Source: Trichostrongylus colubriformis
Lineage: Eukaryota; Nematoda; Chromadorea; Rhabditida; Trichostrongylidae
Length of the DNA: 64,000 nt
Reading direction: 5' to 3'
NCBI GenBank assembly: GCA_963978905.1
Contig: OZ022259.1
Coordinates: 51,726,727 to 51,790,726 of the forward strand
The position numbers were made by a program, and so were the translations under genes. This document shows, one piece after another, positions 23,501 through 32,500 of the stretch (positions are counted from its first letter, which is position 1; every line of letters begins with the position of its first letter). The notes beneath the pieces were generated by a model, which worked only from the letters and a program-made list of their open reading frames with translations, had not been told where the DNA came from and did no database searches.

Positions 23501-26500
23501 GTATAGTAGCTCAAAGAAAAGCAGACTCACTTCAGTGACCCATCGGTGTCTTTGTATGTCGTCTTGTACAAACCACTCAGTCTATCAGTTTGAATAATAC
23601 CTGTGTAGATCACCTTAAAGAATTACTTAGAAGAAATTCTTGTTTTCTCCAATTATTGAATGCTTGTTTCACCATTCGAATAGCCTACCAGACCTAGTCA
23701 TACGTGAAACCACAGGGAGGACGATAGATACAACACTCCAAAGTGGAACTAGAGGTGCATGTAAACAGTAGAAAAAAGCAAATAGAACCACACTCGTTTA
23801 CATGAAGGCAAGGTTTCCATGCAAGTACTGCAGGACTCCGAAAGGAGGCAAAAATATGGACGGAAAAGCATGGAGGTGTGGGAAAGAAGAGACAGCGATG
23901 AACAAACTAACATGCATGAATAGGTGAGCGACGGCTGATGTAGGTGATGGACAAGGACCCATCTTATAGGCCCTCCGAATCCCATTTGCTCACTCTCGAG
24001 TCACCGTAAACGCCACCAGTCATGGTAATTCATTTGTCATTCCAGCAGTAAATTGGGCTGTACAAGCCCGGTGTCTTTCCTGTGCAGAGTGTTGTGACCG
24101 AGTACCGAAAATACTTATACTAATGTGCCTACCTTGACTCTGATGTGTTGGTTTGCAGGAATCGTAGAACGTAATAGGAATACTCCTACCTCCATTCTTT
24201 CTATGCTTTTATGTTTAACGAATATATCTTCTCCATTCTGGGAAAGCCTCTGTTTTTGATGAGATCTTATCAACTAGCGTCAACTCACCATTGATACATG
24301 TACGTTCTTGATTGCTATGTCGAGCATGTGAAGTATAATTAGATTCGTTGGAGCAAGCACTTCTACAAGGATATCCACTTCTCCATCAAACGTCAATTCT
24401 TTTTCGGGTGAAACATCGGGATAGGATGGCAAGTACACCTTCATCTCCAAATTATAAGTCACTAGAAAGATTCACATAAGTTATTAATACGCGATATTCT
24501 GAGAGCTGCAAAATCGTCAGTCATGACTCCGTGGCACGACTGATGATCATTGTATAATGGATTTTCTTTAAGCTGGCCTAAAAAAACACATTAAAGTATA
24601 AAAGCAATGTCCAGCATTCTGCCCTTCGTAGGCCTATGAACATATTGTGTATTCGATCTAGGCTAGGTGAAGATGGACAAGTGAGACGTACCACCCCAGA
24701 CTTACTTCGCGAGTCACATACGCAACAGATCAAGCTTCGCCAGTTAAATGTAGCCTTTTAATTTTCGCGACTCGCCTGAATAGTCCAACCTCTGGAACAG
24801 TTTTTTGTGTGGTTGCTGGTCCCATACCATGTGTGCAGCGATAGGCTCTTGGATGATGTTGAATGGAAATGGCACAGTCAAAATGTAGAAATAGCGCTGA
24901 TTTGGGCGTTAATGAAGGAATATCATGTTAGCTGTGAGGAAAACTCAGGGATTCAATAGAATGGCGAGGGGTCGCTGGTTATTGGTACGACCACGCCTTT
25001 TTCGCAGCTAATTACTTTTGCCTCGCACATGAGGTGCGAAGTGACCCCAATTAGCTGCGAGAACTCACGAGTCATCGTGTTGCACACATTGATCCATTGA
25101 GCGAGTAAAGATCCACTTATTAAAATAGAGATTAACTGCTATTATGCAAATTAAAATAAACATAAATTTATTATGAACATATGAGACTCATACAGCTTTA
25201 CTAGTCACAAATCTGGACGTACGCCTGCAGTACGAGGTGTTAAGTTTGGTCTAAAGTCTCTCCTCAAAACCTCAAAATGCCTTGAAAGACCAATAGAGTC
25301 AAGTCGTCAGAGGATAAGTAGCGAATGCTTCGTTTGCAAGGAGATTATCTTCTTTCGATTAGCTAACTTGCTGTCATAGGTATTGCAGAAGAAGGGCTTT
25401 TCTTCATTGGCCATCTCATTCCGTTTCAAAACGTGTCATATTTTGTTTCTAATGTAAAAGTGCATTTAGAAGTTCCATCGGAAGTCAGGGTTTATTGCCA
25501 TCACCGATTCCGCTCTTCGTTAATAGTGTTTGAGATGACCATATTTTAAAAAGTTCGTGAAATTGTGGAGCGCTTCGCCAAGAAAATTGTCCCATTTATA
25601 TTGCCTGTTTAATTTGTTCTTACTCATTTTATGGATCAATGTAGCCAACATGATCATACGTGAGTTCTCGCATCTAATTGGGGTCACCTCGCACCTCATG
25701 TGCGAAGCAACAGTAAGTAGCTGCGAAAAAGGCGGGGTCGTACCAATAACCACTTTCCCAATGGCGAGTAAGGATTCCCGCGATGGAGAGCGCCCTCTAA
25801 GGCTTTCAGTAGTGCATCACGGTGATCGGGCTTCATGCAACTACGTAAGTTCTTCACACAAGCGCGTTATTTGACTGGAGATCACTGCTACGTATAGATC
25901 TGTATCGACACATCCCCAGTGATGGATGCGCAAGTCACAAAACAAGTACGCGATGACTCGAACTGCTTCACTCGTTGTCACGTTAATCTCGAAAAGAAAA
26001 TTATAAACTGTTACACTGAATACTCACACGGTCTTACGTAGTCAGGAAGTCTGAGACTGTTATAGTCAGGAATGGATGTTCCAATCAAATTTTCGAAGAA
26101 TGAACTGAAACACAAGTACGCAGTTGTGAAAAGTACCTTTCACTGCAGTAAGATAAAGGAGTAACCGTCGAGGTTCTCTATGCTAGTGATTTTCTCACTC
26201 AAATGCAAAGTTTATTCCTATTCTCTGAACCGAGAATGCCCCACATGAATTAGAATACCAACATTCAAGCGACAGAGACGACACAGCCACTACGAAAGCA
26301 ACATTGCCCCTGTGATTCCAATAATATCTAATTGCAGCCAAGTATGATATAGAGTGGCGCATGTATGATAGAGAAAGTCAAGCGCTCAGTTTACCAAAAA
26401 ACTAGCAACTCAGTGGTGTTGGAGTATTACTCTGAAATAATCTTTTGTCGTTACAGTAGCTCTATGCTGATACCTGCTCAATTATCTATCTCACATGCGA

Positions 26501-29500
26501 TCGCATGACTGTGCAAATTACAGTTTCGTAAGGAATAACAGCAAACGGTAAGAGTCGTGCGCAGCAAAGGAAGGAGAGGAGGTTGGCGGGGACCATACCG
26601 CAAAGCAGCAAGAAAATGCGAATCTCAGGAGCTACGGGCTCCTACTCCTCGAAAATAGTTAGAATATATATGAAGTGTGAAGTGCATATATAAAGCAACA
26701 GTTGAAATGCAAAAATTGGCCAGGGGCTGGATCCGAAACACAACTCATTCATATCGCCCTCTTGAGAACTGCATGAGCAACCTCACTTTTGGGCACGGCT
26801 TTGGGACCTTTACGCACTTTTATCACATGACATAGATGAGACTTTATTTCTTTAAACATTTCGCTCTGTTATGGATGCGTAAAAGAACAACTCGAATTGG
26901 TAAGTTGAGAAAATGCAGAGAGTTCAGGGGCTTCGCCCCTCAAGATACTCCAAACGGAAGCGGGTTTTGGATTCATGCTGTTCAGAGGTCAGTGCTGCGA
27001 TTTAATGGTGTGGAGACTGTTCTGAGGCCAATGTTGCCGCAATCACGTCTTGTGGGTCGGGGTCGTCTCCTCCTGAAAATTAGGAGGAGACGTTGTAAGC
27101 GGACATGGCGCAATCTTTCAGCGTCAGTCCGCATGATTTCACGGTGACTCATCAGCATGCTTTCAGGAGGAGGACCGCTGGGGAGCTTCGGCGAGGAGTC
27201 GGTCGAGGAAGCGTCCCGAGGACGCGCGTCTCAGCTCTTGTGTCTCTTCGGGGCGATGCCCTCAGCTTCAAGAACCGCTAGTGATCCGATTTTCGTCGTG
27301 TGTTGCTTGCCTTGCATTGTGCCGTAATGCTAATACATGCATATATATATATACATCGTGCCTTTCCTCACATTAATTCTTGCCGTGCCCTCAATGTCAT
27401 ATATTTGTTCGTATAAACTCTAGTGAACAGCGCTGTCTAATACAGAAGCACGTTCGAGGCACCTTCCACTGCACGGCGCTAGTTACTGGTAGCAGCGAGT
27501 GGTTCTTCCCCCTCGCTGGCTGCTCGGTTCTGAGGGTACGTAGTTTTCCGATGTCTGCTGGTCAGCCAAGTTGGTGCGAGCTGACCGGGAGCTCGCGTCT
27601 CGTGGGTAGCTGACTTTCAGGGCATAAAAACTTCGCACCGCCGGTCGACCCCAGACAAAGAATACCGTACCAGTGCTTCTGCCCTAGGTTTTCCATGCTT
27701 TCTCCTCCTCACCTTGCCGGCTGGGAAGTCTGGGTTCTTGTTTTATGGTGTTGAGAACTCACGGAATGGCGCCCCCGTGAGTCATCGCACTACGGTCTTC
27801 TTTGCCTTGAATTTTCGAATTTCGCATGCGAACCCCTAGACAGGGGACTAAACCGTCCGCTTTTCTCCGGAGCGCAAAAAGAAATGAATTGGCCGAGCTC
27901 GAGGAACATTGAGGCAGGTGATCGCCCGAGCATATAAAGGGATTGTGAAGTTGCAGATAGGTGCGCACCATGTGGAGCTGAAGAATATGGGGCCGCTTTA
28001 TTTGTTTTGTTGGTTCGCACATTTAAAATCTATCGAGAGCCCTGTAGGTATTCGCGGCATCTAGCCGTTTGACAAGTGCAATATGCTCTATTCGGTACCG
28101 TAACTTAGGTTGAAGCTCCGCCGGCCCGGGCCCTTCATCTCGAGAATTTGTTTCGTGAAACTCAAAACCGTCTGTGATGGAACCAGAAATGCTGCTTATT
28201 TGCTTGTTAGTATATGAACTATGTTTTCTCGATTTCCTCTTCTTTGTACTTTTTCCTCTCTTCTTCTTCACTCCGGTTGGCCCGTAGGGCCCTAGCTCAG
28301 GAAAAGTTTACCGCTTTGGTCTTTCTCCCCCTTTCATGTTTTGATGGGTACCAACCTTTGTTTCTCGTGGTTGCACACCTATTTAGTCTTTCTATCGAGG
28401 ATCCGAAACCCTAAGCCTATATCCTATCTCTTGCACGAAATTGCGCAGTGACGGCGACCACGTCCTCTCGGCCGTGGACTGATAAGTGGAGTTCTGCGGC
28501 AAACGTATATGACTGCCATACCCAACCTCGTTTCTACCATGTTCAAAGCTTTCTTTTTTCTTACCTAACGTGACATCTGCTCGCCTGCTCGCGCGCAAGG
28601 CGCTTCGTCTTTTGTGCGGGTCTTGAATCGCAATCGTCCCGTATATAGTAACATGGCACCGAGTATGGGGACTGATCTCCAGAAATGGGCCACGCAGCCC
28701 ATTCCTTTGTCTCCTTGATGGCAATTCGGTCATCTGACAATCACTGCATCATATGGCGAGTATCCCATTCCGGTTTCTTTCCAAGCACTGGCATCCTCTT
28801 CTCGCTTTTCCCCTTCACTAATTTCTCGACTGTGAGGAGATATAGGCTCAGCATGCCTTTCTAGTCAGCTTAGTAGGTGCGAGTTGGCCGGCAGCTCGTT
28901 TTTTTGTGTGCAGCTGGCCGCTTAAGGCATGCAAAAACCCCCCCACTCTTCGGATCGTCTCCAAACGTGGGATACCGTATCCACACAGCTGGCCTTGCGC
29001 TACCATCCCTTTTTGATGTTGTTGGAACATTTTGGGCCTTAGCTTCTTTCCCTGCGGCAGCTCATAGGACATCATTCGCATGACTCATCACGATACAGTA
29101 CTTTCTGTCTTCGATTTTCGAAATTCGTAAACGCGCATCCTGCAAAGGGGAACTAAATCATCAACCTTTCTTAGGAGATCGAATGATACAGGAATGCGCG
29201 GCTGGAGAGACATGGGGAAGTGTTACTGTCCCGGACGGATTCAGAATACCTGTTACTGACTGGTGCATCAATTTATGACATGTTCTATTATCCTTTCCTT
29301 GGATCCAGCATTCTTTCGCTTTAGTCTCGTCGGCCTGTGGGGCCCTACTTCAAGAAAAGCTTTTTAAAATGAAGGCCTCTCACTTCGCTTCTCTAGCGAG
29401 TAGCTATCTCGACTTTTCACAGCGGCCAACTCTGCTTCCTTTTCCTTCAAACCCAGTACTCTAAATCTTCATTCTACTTCCTTCCTTGAAAGCTCACATT

Positions 29501-32500
29501 TTATACATACTCCCAACCTTACTTTCTTACGCTGTCTCACATAACACTCACAATTCAGCCGTCTTTCCTCTAACTCAGTGGTTTTGTTTCAATGAGCGTG
29601 TTCGGTGTTACCTGATAAATTTCTCCAACCATTTTTCATGATCAGGTTTTCATATTTAGCTTCCTACATAGGCAAAAGTCTCTTGTTTTTTTTTGCCCTC
29701 CACAACATAGCAGCGAGTTACGGTGGCTGAGGCTCTCTCATTGGCTGGCTCCGCCCACTTCTAGCCGCCGCTGATAACTATAAAAGCTAGGCGCCGATTA
29801 CTCCCACATTCACTGTTACAGTCCAGTTCCTACAGTGCTTCCTACTTCTTCTGCTCTCATGGGTCCTCCAGTGACCCGCTCTCGCACCACTTCGGTGGAA
29901 TCTCGGGCGGTTGCCCCCGTATCAGGAACCGATTCTTCTCCTTCCGCTTCTGATAATCTCGCACAGGTATTATCTGATTTAGACGACACTGCTAAGGTCT
30001 ATGGGAAGGACGCCAAGTCCTTGCGGGACGCTACGGTGTTAGCGATTGCGGAGGCGCGATACGACTCCAAAATGGACACTGAGGCGCTGACCAGGAGAAT
30101 AAACGAAGGTAATTCCAGCCTTCTTTCCGACCTGAACCAATCTTTTGCAGCCGTTGGTGATCGCATCAACTCCATTCCAGTGATAGCGGAACAGTTTACT
30201 TCACTCACACTCAAAAAGATGGTTCGCATTCTCTTCCGTTCCTACCGCCCGTCAGTTCTGTGCATGACCACCTCGTCGTTGCTTAACTCCACGACGACTG
30301 GTGGTATCTTCAAACCATACATTTCATCTTTTCGGGTCATTATAGGCGACGAGGCGTCTCAAATCCCCGAGCCAGCCCTACTAGCCATAGCGGTCCGGCT
30401 ACAGGACGCCCGTCATGTCTACATAGGGGACGTGCATCAGCTGTCCCCACACTCCAAGTGCCCCCCAGACTCTAACCCGGTTTTGCACGGCGCTCGAGGC
30501 GTGATGACCCTTCTCCTTCGCGCACCTGCTATTCCGGTGGCCCCACTCGTAACCACTTTCAGGTCTCACCCTTCCCTCATCCAGCTACCCAATCAGCTGG
30601 CCTACAACGGGGCGCTAATAAGCGGCACGCGCCCAGAAGCGCGCCGTTTGTTACTTAACATCATGGATTTCCCCACGGCTGGCATACCCTTTCTCTTCGT
30701 CGATTTGTTTGGCGAGTCGGTGCGCGCCGCAAACCGGTCCCACTATAATCTGTACGAAGCTGAGGCTGCGACCACCTTCATAGAACAACTGCTCAGTAAA
30801 GGTCTTCCCCGAACCAGCATGTGTGTGATCACCTTTTACAGAGAGCAGTACCGGCTCATGGCGGCGCGCCTCGCCCCCCTTGGCGTTGAGGTAACGACAG
30901 TCGACTCAGTGCAAGGCCGCGAAAAGGAGGTAGTGATTTTGTTATCCACTAAAACTGAAATGTCTCCAGATACCTCCGACTTTCTCGATGACTATCGTCG
31001 TCTCAACGTCGCCGTCACGCGCTGCCGACATGGCCAATTTATATTCGGCCATGCCCACAGCCTAAGAGAGATGCCGTCCTGGGGACGCCTACTAGAATGG
31101 GCACAATCAATCAACGCCGTCGTCCCTGTATCGGATCTGCCTCGCTACTTGCGGCCTCCTCAACTTTGAATTCGGTGAGCCACTTCCGTTTTCCAAAGTC
31201 CGGGTCGGACTTAGGGTAAAGGGGGGAGGTGTAAGCGGACATGGCGCAATCTTTCAGCGTCAGTCCGCATGATTTCACGGTGACTCATCAGCATGCTTTC
31301 AGGAGGAGGACCGCTGGGGAGCTTCGGCGAGGAGTCGGTCGAGGAAGCGTCCCGAGGACGCGCGTCTCAGCTCTTGTGTCTCTTCGGGGCGATGCCCTCA
31401 GCTTCAAGAACCGCTAGTGATCCGATTTTCGTCGTGTGTTGCTTGCCTTGCATTGTGCCGTAATGCTAATACATGCATATATATATATACATCGTGCCTT
31501 TCCTCACATTAATTCTTGCCGTGCCCTCAATGTCATATATTTGTTCGTATAAACTCTAGTGAACAGCGCTGTCTAATACAGAAGCACGTTCGAGGCACCT
31601 TCCACTGCACGGCGCTAGTTACTACGTTCGAAGTAAGTTATCATTTAGGGAGTGCGTTCCATCGTTTAGGCTGATTGGTTTTACCTCGAATATCGTCGTA
31701 TTTGCGAAATTTTTGTACTCCGAGACTTTGATATGCAGGGATATATTTGTTGAAGCTTTTTGTTGATCACATAATATCAGTGAAGCTTATGTTAACCCCT
31801 TCTTTCTACCCGGAATGATAGGCTTTATGAAGAGATCAATACTATCGCAGCCCCTGTACAATGGAAAAACCAGTATTCAAGAAGCGCGCTTAGACCCCCT
31901 TCGTTAGCCCCTTAGTAGAATAGAACCAGATACCTTTTTTAGTTCTTTACTTGCAGTTATGCACAGTTTTCGGAGCTCTATCTCTCTCCCAAAAAGTTGG
32001 CGCAAAGTTATCACGCGCTTAGACATCTCACACCTCTGTGACCCCTACAGTATATGAGCGCTTTCCGTGCCATTTGGTGTGTAAGACGTAATGGCGCGCA
32101 AAGCATTGACGTCATATCAAGCGCTGATACCTTTTATCAACCCTAGTTGAACCAGCGCGCAGTACTGCACGCATCATACGGTGAGAGTATGGGTATGACT
32201 TGATCGATACCGATTAACTGATATCACTCAATCGCTACCACATATCGCAATGAGAGGGAGAGAGCATCCAAAAACATTAAACATCAAGACATCGTGACTG
32301 TAAATCTGCAACTCGAGTGTATATTTTTGCCTAAGCTAGAGGAAAGGATTGTTGTTAACTAAGAGCTCGGGTGAAAGCGTGTGACATCGAGCACAGTGGA
32401 GCCCCTCTCATCCCTTCCCCCTCGCGACAGCATCTCGAATGAAGACAATGCATGGTCTTACGGCGGGATACTCTCAGTACCTACGCCAGCCAATTAGGTA

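Larger units (their letters stand above)
27094..31623 (+). mobile_element. LTR-bounded element carrying a Gag-like/helicase fusion, no reverse transcriptase
   Basis: Two 394-bp LTRs (27094-27487, 31230-31623), beginning TGTAAGCGG and ending GTTACT, show no difference when read side by side. They are flanked by a 4-bp duplication ACGT (27090-27093 and 31624-31627). A purine tract AAAGGGGGGAGG ends just before the 3' LTR, and TGGTAGCAGCGAGTGG just after the 5' LTR is a plausible primer-binding site. The only sizeable intact frame is 29859-31169. The absent protease, polymerase and integrase mean movement would need helper proteins in trans. Confidence 0.88.
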
